DNA of 12,385 nucleotides. Source: Coriobacteriales bacterium. Its GTDB lineage: Bacteria; Actinomycetota; Coriobacteriia; Coriobacteriales; UBA8131. The stretch is from contig JAITEK010000131.1 in assembly GCA_031282085.1 (NCBI GenBank), forward strand, positions 1-12,385, given 5' to 3'. The position numbers and the translations under genes were made by a program. Positions 1 to 6,026 of this stretch are shown here, in pieces (the stretch's first letter is position 1; the number at the start of each line of letters is the position of its first letter). Below the pieces are notes generated by a model that saw only the letters and a list, made by a program, of their open reading frames with translations, was not told the DNA's origin and did not search any database.

Positions 1-314
1 GCGCGTTTTGCGGTTTCGACGAGGAGCGCGTCCTCGTAATCGCTGAGACTTCCATCGAAGGCGAGACGGCAGTCCTTTCTTGTGGTGTCCAAGACCTCCA
101 CAATGTCCATCAGCTTGAGCATGACATCCTTGAGCTTCTCGGGCTCCAGGTGCTTTCTCAGAATGTAGACGATGTCGGTAACACTGTTGGCGGTAATGAA
201 GCCCTCATATTCCTCTCGTGCTGCCGCCAAGATGAGCTGTTCAGCTGCTCTATTGAATGGTTCTCTGAACAGGAGCGCGTCCAGGATAATATTCGTATCA
301 ATCAGTGCTTTCAT
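1..314 (-). CDS. PIN-domain toxin (VapC-like ribonuclease), C-terminus cut by window edge
   Basis: The reading frame begins with ATG at 314 and stays open to base 1, giving 104 residues (MKALIDTNIILDALLFREPF...). PIN domains are Mg-dependent RNases built around a cluster of acidic residues. Here the N-terminal strand carries Asp6 in LIDTNIILD, a central Asp47 lies in SVTDIVYIL, and Asp92/Asp95 lie in SDYEDALLVETAKR, which matches the family pattern. The start overlaps the end of the antitoxin gene by 17 bases in another frame, and no clear ribosome binding site precedes it, so translation is probably coupled to the antitoxin. By family knowledge the product cleaves RNA (tRNA or mRNA) when the antitoxin is lost. 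The exact target cannot be read from the sequence. The missing C-terminus is outside the window, not a truncation that can be judged here. Confidence 0.87.
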   Translation of the reverse strand, partial: MKALIDTNIILDALLFREPFNRAAEQLILAAAREEYEGFITANSVTDIVYILRKHLEPEKLKDVMLKLMDIVEVLDTTRKDCRLAFDGSLSDYEDALLVETAKR

Positions 315-525
315 AGCGCGCCAATCTAGCCGCCTGGGCTTCCTCAAGCGTCAACGTGTCGGGTGCGATGCCGAACAGTGATAGCGCCTTTTCAACTTTC
401 TCTGTGCGTGGGCTGGTCAATCGCGCGACATAACGCCCATTCTTGATGACCCGCACGTCTTCCTTCTGTGCGATCTTCAGGTAGTGGCCCAGATTGTTCT
501 TAAGTTCCGTAGCTGTTGCTTCCAT
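298..525 (-). CDS. Phd/YefM-type antitoxin
   Basis: A 75-residue protein starting MEATATELKNNLGHYL, the usual opening of Phd/YefM antitoxins, followed by a conserved IKNGRYVARLTSP stretch. The N-terminal half forms the DNA-binding dimer and the charged C-terminal half normally wraps the toxin. An upstream in-frame ATG at 540 would add five residues. I prefer the ATG at 525 because GGAGGTGG (531-538) sits at ideal spacing before it and because the family starts there; the ATG at 540 lies inside that ribosome binding site. The gene overlaps the PIN toxin by 17 bases and precedes it, the normal order for an antitoxin-toxin operon. It neutralises the toxin and probably represses its own promoter at the inverted repeat 544-569. 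Confidence 0.88.
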   Translation of the reverse strand: MEATATELKNNLGHYLKIAQKEDVRVIKNGRYVARLTSPRTEKVEKALSLFGIAPDTLTLEEAQAARLARYESTD

Positions 526-543
526 AAAAGCCACCTCCATTTC

Positions 544-569
544 AGCTAATATTCTACAAGATATTAGCT
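544..569. promoter_or_regulatory. Inverted-repeat operator of the toxin-antitoxin operon
   Basis: AGCTAATAT (544-552) and its perfect reverse complement ATATTAGCT (561-569) flank 8 bases. The palindrome overlaps the -10 box and part of the spacer of the antitoxin promoter. Antitoxins of this class bind such palindromes and repress their own operon, so this is the likely antitoxin or antitoxin-toxin binding site. Confidence 0.65.
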
Positions 570-579
570 AAATAAACAA
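551..579 (-). promoter_or_regulatory. Promoter of the toxin-antitoxin operon
   Basis: Read on the minus strand, TTGTTT (579-574) and TAGAAT (556-551) are separated by exactly 17 bases and lie just upstream of the antitoxin ribosome binding site. Both boxes fit a housekeeping sigma factor well. The spacer and the -10 box are covered by the inverted repeat 544-569. Confidence 0.6.
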
Positions 580-583
580 TCGT

Positions 584-658
584 GTCGTGTGCTGCGCACG
601 CTCTCTATAAGTCGCTCACTATCGTTCGCGGTGGATTCTGGGATAAACCCAGAATGAC
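584..658 (+). repeat. Dispersed hairpin repeat, copy A
   Basis: The core is a perfect 8-bp stem, ATTCTGGG (635-642), loop ATAAA, CCCAGAAT (648-655), followed by GAC. The 27 bases 632-658 are identical to the reverse complement of 11734-11760 near the other end of the window. The similarity extends upstream to a GTCGTGTG motif at 584 with substitutions and small gaps, so the unit is about 75-80 bp. The copy starts only 5 bases from the -35 box of the toxin-antitoxin promoter. Confidence 0.75.
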
Positions 659-799
659 GAGAAGCAGTGTGTTGCGCTTTGCGTTCTTAGTGTGGAGTTG
701 GCTGCTTACGCAGTCAAAGACTTCCGCGCTCCGCACGGGAATGGTAATTGCACGCGGCACACGATTTGCCGTCAGTGCGCTATAAAAGCCGCAAATCTC

Positions 800-829
800 T
801 TGACTAACTAACAGTCGTTAGGCTATACT
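800..829 (+). promoter_or_regulatory. Promoter of the TetR-family gene
   Basis: TTGACT (800-805) and TATACT (824-829) are separated by 18 bases, a strong match to the housekeeping sigma consensus. The predicted transcription start near 836 gives a leader of about 90 bases. TetR-type operators overlap the spacer and the start region, so the promoter is probably autoregulated. Confidence 0.7.
804..821. promoter_or_regulatory. TetR-type operator, upstream box
   Basis: Sequence CTAACTAACAGTCGTTAG contains the palindrome CTAAC-N4-GTTAG (808-821) with an extra CTAA on the left. It lies over the -35 box edge and the spacer of the promoter, where bound repressor would block RNA polymerase. It is almost the exact reverse complement of the box at 838-855. 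Confidence 0.68.
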
Positions 830-837
830 GCAATTGG

Positions 838-855
838 CTAACAATCGTTAGTTAG
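838..855. promoter_or_regulatory. TetR-type operator, downstream box
   Basis: Sequence CTAACAATCGTTAGTTAG contains CTAAC-N4-GTTAG (838-851) plus TTAG on the right. It mirrors the upstream box, so the two form a large inverted arrangement with half-site centres about 30 bases apart, close to three helical turns. It covers the predicted transcription start. Confidence 0.68.
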
Positions 856-926
856 TTTAACGGGCAGAGGGCAGAGTCAAGTCACGGATCGTAACAAGGC
901 TTTTGGGGCAAGACAGGGGTTAGACG

Positions 927-1601
927 ATGGCACCAGACAAAGAGACAGTCGCGTATTTTCAGCCGGGTACCAAGCGGCGCATCATCATGGCAGCGATAGA
1001 GCTGTTTGCCGCAAAGGGTTACGGCGGTGCTTCCATGCGCGACATCGCTAAGGCCGTTGACATCAAAACAGCCTCCATCTACAGCCATTTCGAGTCCAAA
1101 GAGGCGCTGCTCTACACGATCTACGACGCTTACGAATTCCATTTGGCTGAGGTCCTGCCCGATATGGACAAGCTCCTGGCAGAGCTTGAGCACGAGGACC
1201 CACGGAATGTGTTGATGAAAAGCACCTACTACTTCAGCCCCAACATACAGAAGTTCATGGGTCAGACGGTCGCGGTCGCGGTCTATGAGGCACGCACCGA
1301 TGCGCGCAGCGAGGAGTTTGTGAACAAGGTGCTGCTGGAGATTCCCGGTTCCATCACAAAGCGGCTCTTAAACCGTCTGCTGGAGCTTGAGTATATCGAA
1401 CCTTTGGATGTTGACGCGATGGTGGTGCTGCTCACCAACTACTGCTACAGCGCCGCAGTGCGCGACAACGGTATGCACCCCATCGGCATCGACGACTGGG
1501 TCAAAGGCTACACCCTGTTAACAACGCTCATCCAACCGACTGAGAAGGGCTTGGCGGCGGCAAGTCTGAGCAAGCAAGGTGGCCCAACAGGCGCACGCTA
1601 G
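927..1601 (+). CDS. TetR/AcrR-family transcriptional regulator
   Basis: A 224-residue protein with a typical TetR helix-turn-helix at about residues 16-62: RRIIMAAIELFAAKGYGG, then MRDIAKAVDIKTASIYSHFESKEAL. The C-terminal two thirds is the variable, all-helical ligand-binding and dimer domain; its ligand cannot be predicted. The start ATG at 927 is preceded by GGGG at 916-919. The last 20 or so residues are low-complexity (AAASLSKQGGPTGAR). The gene stands alone between a divergent toxin-antitoxin operon and a downstream gene 163 bases away, so its target other than itself is not obvious. Two CTAAC-N4-GTTAG palindromes over its own promoter strongly suggest autorepression. Regulation of the HD-GYP gene by read-through is possible but not shown. 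Confidence 0.93.
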   Translation: MAPDKETVAYFQPGTKRRIIMAAIELFAAKGYGGASMRDIAKAVDIKTASIYSHFESKEALLYTIYDAYEFHLAEVLPDMDKLLAELEHEDPRNVLMKSTYYFSPNIQKFMGQTVAVAVYEARTDARSEEFVNKVLLEIPGSITKRLLNRLLELEYIEPLDVDAMVVLLTNYCYSAAVRDNGMHPIGIDDWVKGYTLLTTLIQPTEKGLAAASLSKQGGPTGAR

Positions 1602-1607
1602 TTAAGC

Positions 1608-1651
1608 GTCGCCCCTGGAGCTGTTGACGGCGGGACGCTCCAAGAGGCGAC
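1608..1651 (+). terminator. Nested hairpin after the TetR gene, possible terminator
   Basis: GTCGCC (1608-1613) pairs with GGCGAC (1646-1651), and inside it GGAGC (1617-1621) pairs with GCTCC (1637-1641). This gives a two-part stem just after the TetR stop codon. No U-tract follows, so if it ends transcription it does so weakly or with help; it may only stabilise the 3' end of the message. Confidence 0.35.
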
Positions 1652-1734
1652 AGAAGGCAGCAAGACAGCACGGCAGCAAGGGGCAAGACAAACGGTTCCG
1701 AGCGTCAACCGGGATCTGTGGGGCACAGCAAAAA

Positions 1735-1752
1735 GCAAGGGCAAGGGCAAGG
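1735..1752 (+). repeat. Three tandem GCAAGG hexamers before the HD-GYP gene
   Basis: GCAAGG occurs three times in perfect tandem, and the last unit runs into the AAGGAG ribosome binding site of the HD-GYP gene (1749-1754). The surrounding 1660-1760 is purine-rich and repetitive with many CAAG and GCA words. Confidence 0.7.
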
Positions 1753-1764
1753 AGCGACACAGAC

Positions 1765-3003
1765 ATGAGAAAGCCGAGCAAGATAATCCTGGTGGACAAC
1801 GACGTGGTGAGTTGCACCCGGAACAGGGCCATGCTGGCGGAACATTATGAGGTATTCACCGTAACCGGCGCCCACAAACTCGCACCGCTTCTGGAGAAGA
1901 TCACCCCCGATCTGGTTGTGATGGATTACGATACCCTCGCGAACGGCGGCCTACCGAAGACCTGTCCGCTACGGTCGGATCCCCGCTGGCAGGACATCCC
2001 CCTGATGTTCATCTTCAACGAGATGACCGACAGGAACCTCGCCCGCGCCCGTACACTGGGAGCCCAGGGTTTCTCCCTGAAGAACCCGATCCTCCTCAAG
2101 CTCAGGATCGAGGCCCTCATCGATGACCTCCGCCAACGCAGGCACTACCTTGAACGCATACAGATACTCCAGGAGCAGGTCAAGCAGAAGGACACCCAGA
2201 TATTCGAGTTGCAGCACGCCGTGTTCACGGGCATGGCCAACATCGTGGAGCTGCGCGACGACATAACCGGTCACCACATCGAGCGCACGAAGTTCTATCT
2301 GGAGTTCCTCGTCAACAAACTGGAGGAGAAGGGCATCTACGAGAAGGAGCGTTGCGCCTGGGACCAGGAGACGCTCATATCCTCGGCAACCCTGCACGAC
2401 ATCGGCAAGGTGGCGATACCCGACGCGATCCTGTTCAAGCCCGGCAAACTGAGCGACGCGGAGTTCGAGATCATGAAATGCCACGCGTCAATCGGCGAGA
2501 CCATCCTTGAGAACATGGAGAGGGTCACCTCGGAGTGCCAATTCCTGCACCACGCGAAACTGATCGCCTCCAGCCACCACGAGCGTTGGGATGGCAGCGG
2601 CTATCCCTACGGCCTCAAGGGCGAGGAGATTCCCCTGGAGGGCAGACTGATGGCTATCGCGGACGTGTACGACGCCGTTATCTCCAAGCGCGTATACAAG
2701 GAGAAGCGCGGGTCCGACGAGGCAGAGCGGGCCATCCACGAGGGCTCCGGCAAGCAGTTCGACCCTGTGCTGGTGGAGGTCTTTGAGGAGATCGCCCCGC
2801 TGTTCGCAGACACCGCCCGGCGCTTCTCGGATTACGAGGAGGAGGAGCAACCCTTTGCCTACTCGCCCCTGGTGCTCAAAGACGTGGCAGGCACGCGACA
2901 GCCGTACGAGGGCGTACAGTGGATATTCGGGAGCGCCTTCAAGCCGCAGCGCTCGGAGGAGCTGAACGAGGCTTCCCTCGATGTCTGCATGGCCGCAGGC
3001 TGA
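1765..3003 (+). CDS. Response-regulator-like HD-GYP protein, probable cyclic-di-GMP phosphodiesterase
   Basis: A 412-residue protein. Residues 5-120 resemble a receiver domain with acidic Asp11/Asp13 (ILVDND), phospho-acceptor candidate Asp54 (VVMDYD) and Lys106. The usual Thr/Ser after the fourth strand reads Asn (MFIFNEMT) and the Lys-Pro pair is Lys-Asn-Pro, so the switch is partly altered. A coiled-coil linker follows (about 122-155), then an HD-GYP domain with intact HDIGK (211-215) and HHERWDGSGYP (271-281). Family members, such as RpfG, hydrolyse cyclic di-GMP. I chose the ATG at 1765, with AAGGAG upstream and the receiver fold starting at once. A TTG at 1624 would add 47 low-complexity residues and is unlikely. 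No partner kinase lies beside it and no GGDEF protein is in view. Confidence 0.9.
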   Translation: MRKPSKIILVDNDVVSCTRNRAMLAEHYEVFTVTGAHKLAPLLEKITPDLVVMDYDTLANGGLPKTCPLRSDPRWQDIPLMFIFNEMTDRNLARARTLGAQGFSLKNPILLKLRIEALIDDLRQRRHYLERIQILQEQVKQKDTQIFELQHAVFTGMANIVELRDDITGHHIERTKFYLEFLVNKLEEKGIYEKERCAWDQETLISSATLHDIGKVAIPDAILFKPGKLSDAEFEIMKCHASIGETILENMERVTSECQFLHHAKLIASSHHERWDGSGYPYGLKGEEIPLEGRLMAIADVYDAVISKRVYKEKRGSDEAERAIHEGSGKQFDPVLVEVFEEIAPLFADTARRFSDYEEEEQPFAYSPLVLKDVAGTRQPYEGVQWIFGSAFKPQRSEELNEASLDVCMAAG

Positions 3004-3019
3004 CCCGCCGTCCTGCGGC
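2992..3019 (+). terminator. Stem-loop spanning the HD-GYP stop codon
   Basis: GCCGCAGG (2992-2999) and CCTGCGGC (3012-3019) form a perfect 8-bp stem with a 12-base loop containing the TGA stop codon. No run of T follows, so intrinsic termination is uncertain; a role in 3' end protection or Rho-linked termination is possible. Confidence 0.35.
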
Positions 3020-3315
3020 AACCCGCCGCCCTACACCCCGCACCAACTCCGACCCCACGCCCCGCGCCGACCCTCGCGCCAATTTCAACACTTCGCCCGC
3101 GCGCGGCGAGGGGATTACCGCTATACTTTGCTAGGGACTGTTGAGCAGTCCTCGCGGGAGGGCGCCGCGACCGGCACGTGGGGTGTCACGCATAGGCGTG
3201 GCGCATGCGGGCAGAGCGGTAAGCCCCCGGCGACCCTGACCACAGCGAGAGTGCGTGCCGACGGCTGTCTTCCCAGCTTTGAGACGCGCGACACGAAGGA
3301 GTACGCGAAACCAAG
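3004..3315 (+). other. Long leader region upstream of the phosphate permease
   Basis: This 312-base gap has no supported gene. Its first 100 bases are C-rich and unstructured in appearance. A TATACT box (3122-3127) could be a -10 element but I see no matching -35. Downstream, several pairings are possible: GGACTG/CAGTCC (3135-3151), a 7-bp hairpin GTCACGC/GCGTGGC (3185-3202), and CGGCACG (3172-3178) with CGTGCCG (3254-3260), which encloses the 3185-3202 hairpin and another short one (3209-3226). This would be a multibranched leader if transcription starts near 3133. It does not match any riboswitch consensus I can recall. In GC-rich DNA some such pairings arise by chance. Confidence 0.35.
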
Positions 3316-4311
3316 ATGAGTGTCCTGATAGTATGCGTCGTCATCTTCGCGGTCATCTTCGAGTTCATAAACGGGTTCCACGACACCGCAAACGCGATCG
3401 CCACCTCGGTGTATACGCGGGCCCTGTCCGTGGGTGCGGCGATAGCGCTCGCTGCGGCTATGAACTTCCTTGGGGCCTTGGTATTCGAGGGCGTTGCCAA
3501 GACCATCAGCACGGGGCTGGTAGCTACGACGTTGGAGCAGTACGTCGTGCTCTCCACGCTGCTCGGCGCCATCACCTGGAACCTGTTCACCTGGTGGCGG
3601 GGCATCCCCAGTTCCTCATCGCACGCCCTTATCGGCAGCCTTATGGGCGCAACCATCGTCTACACCGCTACGCTGGACGAGATCATCTGGAGTGGCGTGC
3701 TCGAGAAGGTCATCGTCCCATTGCTCACCTCGCCGATCATCGGCTTTTTGCTCGGCTACAGCATCATGAAACTCATCCACTGGACCTTTGCCCGCGTGCC
3801 CCGTGGCCGCGTGAACAACTTGTTCTCCCGGCTCCAGATATTCTCGGCGGCGGCGGTCGCCTTCATGCACGGCACCAATGACGCGCAGAAGACCATGGGC
3901 ATCATCACGCTGGCCCTGTTCACCGCGGGTCTGCTGGACAGCCCCGAGCACATACCGTTTTGGGTGAAGGCGCTCTGCGGCGCGACGATAGCCGTGGGTA
4001 CTTCCGTCGGCGGGTGGAAGATTATGAAGACCATGGGCGGGGGAGTGACCAAGCTCGAGCCGGCCGGCGGCTTTGCGGCCCAGGCGACCTCCGCGGCGGT
4101 CATCGGCCTCATGACGGGCCTGCACGCGCCCATCTCCACCACGCACGTCATCACCACCTCGGTCATGGGGGTGGGCAGCGCGCGGCGCCTCAAAGCCGTC
4201 AAGTGGAAGATAGCCCAGGACATCGTGCTCACCTGGGTCATCACGCTGCCGGTCTCGGCACTGCTCGGAGGCTTCTTCACCGTTATCATACGGGTGTTCG
4301 CGGGAGGATGA
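3316..4311 (+). CDS. PiT-family inorganic phosphate permease
   Basis: A 331-residue, strongly hydrophobic integral membrane protein with the two signature motifs of the PiT family. The first is INGFHDTANAIATSV at about residues 18-32 and the second, in the second half, is MHGTNDAQKTMGII at about 184-197. The Asp residues in both (Asp23, Asp189) are the conserved transport residues of the two inverted repeats. It should import phosphate (as neutral metal phosphate or with H+ or Na+) across the cytoplasmic membrane. An AAGGAG lies 14 bases before the ATG, longer than ideal, but this start gives the usual family N-terminus. Many actinobacterial and archaeal pit genes sit with a PhoU-like (DUF47) gene; none is present here. 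The next gene starts 7 bases after the stop, so the two are probably co-transcribed. Confidence 0.95.
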   Translation: MSVLIVCVVIFAVIFEFINGFHDTANAIATSVYTRALSVGAAIALAAAMNFLGALVFEGVAKTISTGLVATTLEQYVVLSTLLGAITWNLFTWWRGIPSSSSHALIGSLMGATIVYTATLDEIIWSGVLEKVIVPLLTSPIIGFLLGYSIMKLIHWTFARVPRGRVNNLFSRLQIFSAAAVAFMHGTNDAQKTMGIITLALFTAGLLDSPEHIPFWVKALCGATIAVGTSVGGWKIMKTMGGGVTKLEPAGGFAAQATSAAVIGLMTGLHAPISTTHVITTSVMGVGSARRLKAVKWKIAQDIVLTWVITLPVSALLGGFFTVIIRVFAGG

Positions 4312-4318
4312 TGAGACG

Positions 4319-5884
4319 GTGTTCGATCCCGCGAAACGCAGGCGAAAGGGCTGGGCGGCATGCTGCTTCTTCATGCTCATCGCCGCCGGGTGGGCGCTCA
4401 CGCTGTACCTGCTGGGTGAGCTGTCCATCGTTTCGCTGGATAAACGGCCGTTCGTACTGATTGCCCGGGGCGACTATTCGGGGGCAACGCCCTCGCTGCT
4501 CTACACGCTGTTCCTCGCCGCCGCCTACAACTTCGGGGCGACCCTCGCTGGCCCGGCAGGCGGCTTCTGGGCCTTTCTGGCCATCCAGTCGCTGCTCCTG
4601 GTGTCCCTGTGCGCCCGCGCCTGCTCCTGGCTCTACGCCAAAGGTGCACCCTTCCTGCTCACGCTCGTTCTTGCCCTCATCCTCGCGGCTCTCATCCCCC
4701 TCTCCCGTGCCGCCGTCTGTCCGCGGCCCGACGCACTGCTCGTCGTTATACTGTTCTTCCTGGTGCTCTGGCTCATCCAAGCCGCAGGCGACAACTGCCG
4801 CTTCCTGCGCCGCGCGCTTCCCACGTGCGCCCTGTACGCTCTGCTCACCCTCCTCGTACTCCTCAACCCCCTTATGTTGATGACGTGCGCCGCGACCCTC
4901 ATCTGGGCGAGCCTGACGCCGAGCCGGATAAAACCACGTCTTTTCCTGCTGGCCTGCGTTGTGATCGCCCTTTGGATCGGGGGCCTGTGCGTTGTCGCTC
5001 CGTGGCTCGGTTGGGGTACAAACCCGCTCGTAGCGCTGCCGCAGGCGTTTTCCGCCACGCTCGACTTCAGCAGCTTCAACATCTTCATCTCCTTTCTCGT
5101 GGCGTTCGTCGTCACGCTGGCGATCCTCATCGACATCCTGTATACAAGGCGCCCGCGCTACCTGCTGCCGTTCGTCCCGCTTATCGGGTTCGGGCTTACC
5201 TTCGTGTTCGCGCGCCCTGCCTATGCCCCCTCCGAGATGGTGAGCCTCAGCGCCTTTATCTGCTGCCTGCCGTATCTGGCCCTCATTCCCTTTGTGCGGG
5301 AATATACACAGACAAAAGAGGAGATGCGCAGGCACTTCCTGGCGCTGCGTGCAGCGATTTTGCCCGAGGAGCGCAATCTGCGAAGCGACGCGGCCTGCGC
5401 CCTTCTCGTGCGTAAACTCATGCTGCTCGACCCGCGCGCCGGCTACATCGGGCTCTACTCGGCCCAGGGAAGCGAGCTGTCGCTGGGTCTTTTGGCGGTG
5501 CAATTGAGCGTGCTCGGCTACAAGGTCGCCTATCCAGCGCTGACCTCCGAGACCGAGATGGAGTTCTTCACCACCCTGGGCGTGAGCGACGAGGATCTGC
5601 TCAACGCCATCCTCGAGGAGAATCCTTTTGAGCAGGCAGATAGCGTAGACCTTGCGAATCTCAACCGCGTAGAGCCCTCTGAGATAAGCGCGCTGGTGGT
5701 GCCCGGAGTCATCTTCGACGCGGACCGGCAGCGGGTAGGCTACGGCGGCGGCTACTACGACCGCTATATCCCGCGGCTGAAGAAGGAGGTTCCGGCCTGG
5801 GGTGTGGGCTTTCGCGAGCAGGTGGCCGAGGCCGTACCCGTTGAGAGACACGACCTCGCCCTCACTGGAGTCGTAATCGGTTGA
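4319..5884 (+). CDS. Polytopic membrane domain fused to 5-formyltetrahydrofolate cyclo-ligase
   Basis: A 521-residue protein in two parts. Residues 1-330 contain about ten hydrophobic segments (near 13-33, 57-77, 79-103, 109-130, 139-158, 168-200, 207-231, 253-275, 280-300, 306-325). Residues 334-521 are a full-length cyclo-ligase domain, with the basic N-terminal helix (EEMRRHFLALRAAIL) and the nucleotide/folate signature PGVIFDADRQRVGYGGGYYDR at 462-482. The enzyme class makes 5,10-methenyl-THF from 5-formyl-THF using ATP. Stand-alone enzymes are about 190 residues and soluble, so this is a membrane-anchored fusion. The spacing of Asp, Gly-Asp-Tyr and Pro in the first loop (SLDKRPFVLIARGDYSG) recalls GT-C-like membrane proteins such as DUF6020, but this is weak. 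The start is GTG with GGGAGG 11 bases upstream. There is no internal stop or frameshift, and the GC-rich codon use is continuous. Confidence 0.85.
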   Translation: MFDPAKRRRKGWAACCFFMLIAAGWALTLYLLGELSIVSLDKRPFVLIARGDYSGATPSLLYTLFLAAAYNFGATLAGPAGGFWAFLAIQSLLLVSLCARACSWLYAKGAPFLLTLVLALILAALIPLSRAAVCPRPDALLVVILFFLVLWLIQAAGDNCRFLRRALPTCALYALLTLLVLLNPLMLMTCAATLIWASLTPSRIKPRLFLLACVVIALWIGGLCVVAPWLGWGTNPLVALPQAFSATLDFSSFNIFISFLVAFVVTLAILIDILYTRRPRYLLPFVPLIGFGLTFVFARPAYAPSEMVSLSAFICCLPYLALIPFVREYTQTKEEMRRHFLALRAAILPEERNLRSDAACALLVRKLMLLDPRAGYIGLYSAQGSELSLGLLAVQLSVLGYKVAYPALTSETEMEFFTTLGVSDEDLLNAILEENPFEQADSVDLANLNRVEPSEISALVVPGVIFDADRQRVGYGGGYYDRYIPRLKKEVPAWGVGFREQVAEAVPVERHDLALTGVVIG

Positions 5885-5952
5885 ACACGGCTCAGCCATC
5901 CCGCAGAGTCGGCCGCAAAGCGGCGGAGCTCCAGGGGCAAATCCGTTCAGGC

Positions 5953-5982
5953 GATACAGATCAGCAACGAATCTGTTACAAT
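5953..5982 (+). promoter_or_regulatory. Extended -10 promoter of purB
   Basis: TGTTACAAT (5974-5982) carries a TG extension and a good -10 box (TACAAT, 5977-5982). GATACA (5953-5958) is a weak -35 at 18 bases. The predicted start near 5989 leaves a leader of about 38 bases to the purB ATG, which has AAGGA six bases upstream. Confidence 0.5.
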
Positions 5983-6026
5983 ATCAGCTCTATCAGCATC
6001 ACGTCCAACGCACAGAAGGACCCTAA

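Larger units (their letters stand above)
526..926. other. Intergenic region between divergent TA operon and TetR gene
   Basis: This 401-base gap holds, in order, the toxin-antitoxin promoter and operator, one copy of the dispersed hairpin repeat (584-658) and the TetR promoter with two operators (800-855). It ends with a leader of roughly 90 bases before the TetR start. Between 660 and 795 I see no convincing gene; the short open frames there lack ribosome binding sites and any recognisable protein pattern. This stretch is visibly less GC-rich than the coding sequence. Confidence 0.7.

Noticed and set aside
582..785. Short open frame in the left intergenic region
   Set aside because: It covers the dispersed repeat hairpin, has no ribosome binding site and does not resemble a protein.
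1624..1764. Upstream TTG-initiated extension of the HD-GYP gene
   Set aside because: The added 47 residues are basic low-complexity sequence, no ribosome binding site fits the TTG, and the receiver fold begins right after the ATG at 1765.
3128..3315. A known riboswitch (cobalamin, SAM, c-di-GMP or THF class)
   Set aside because: The diagnostic conserved words of these classes are not present; only generic pairings can be drawn.
4286..5899. Long open frame on the minus strand opposite the fusion gene
   Set aside because: It is a compositional shadow in GC-rich DNA, rich in Glu, Gly, Gln and Arg, with no recognisable domain; the plus strand carries clear domains.
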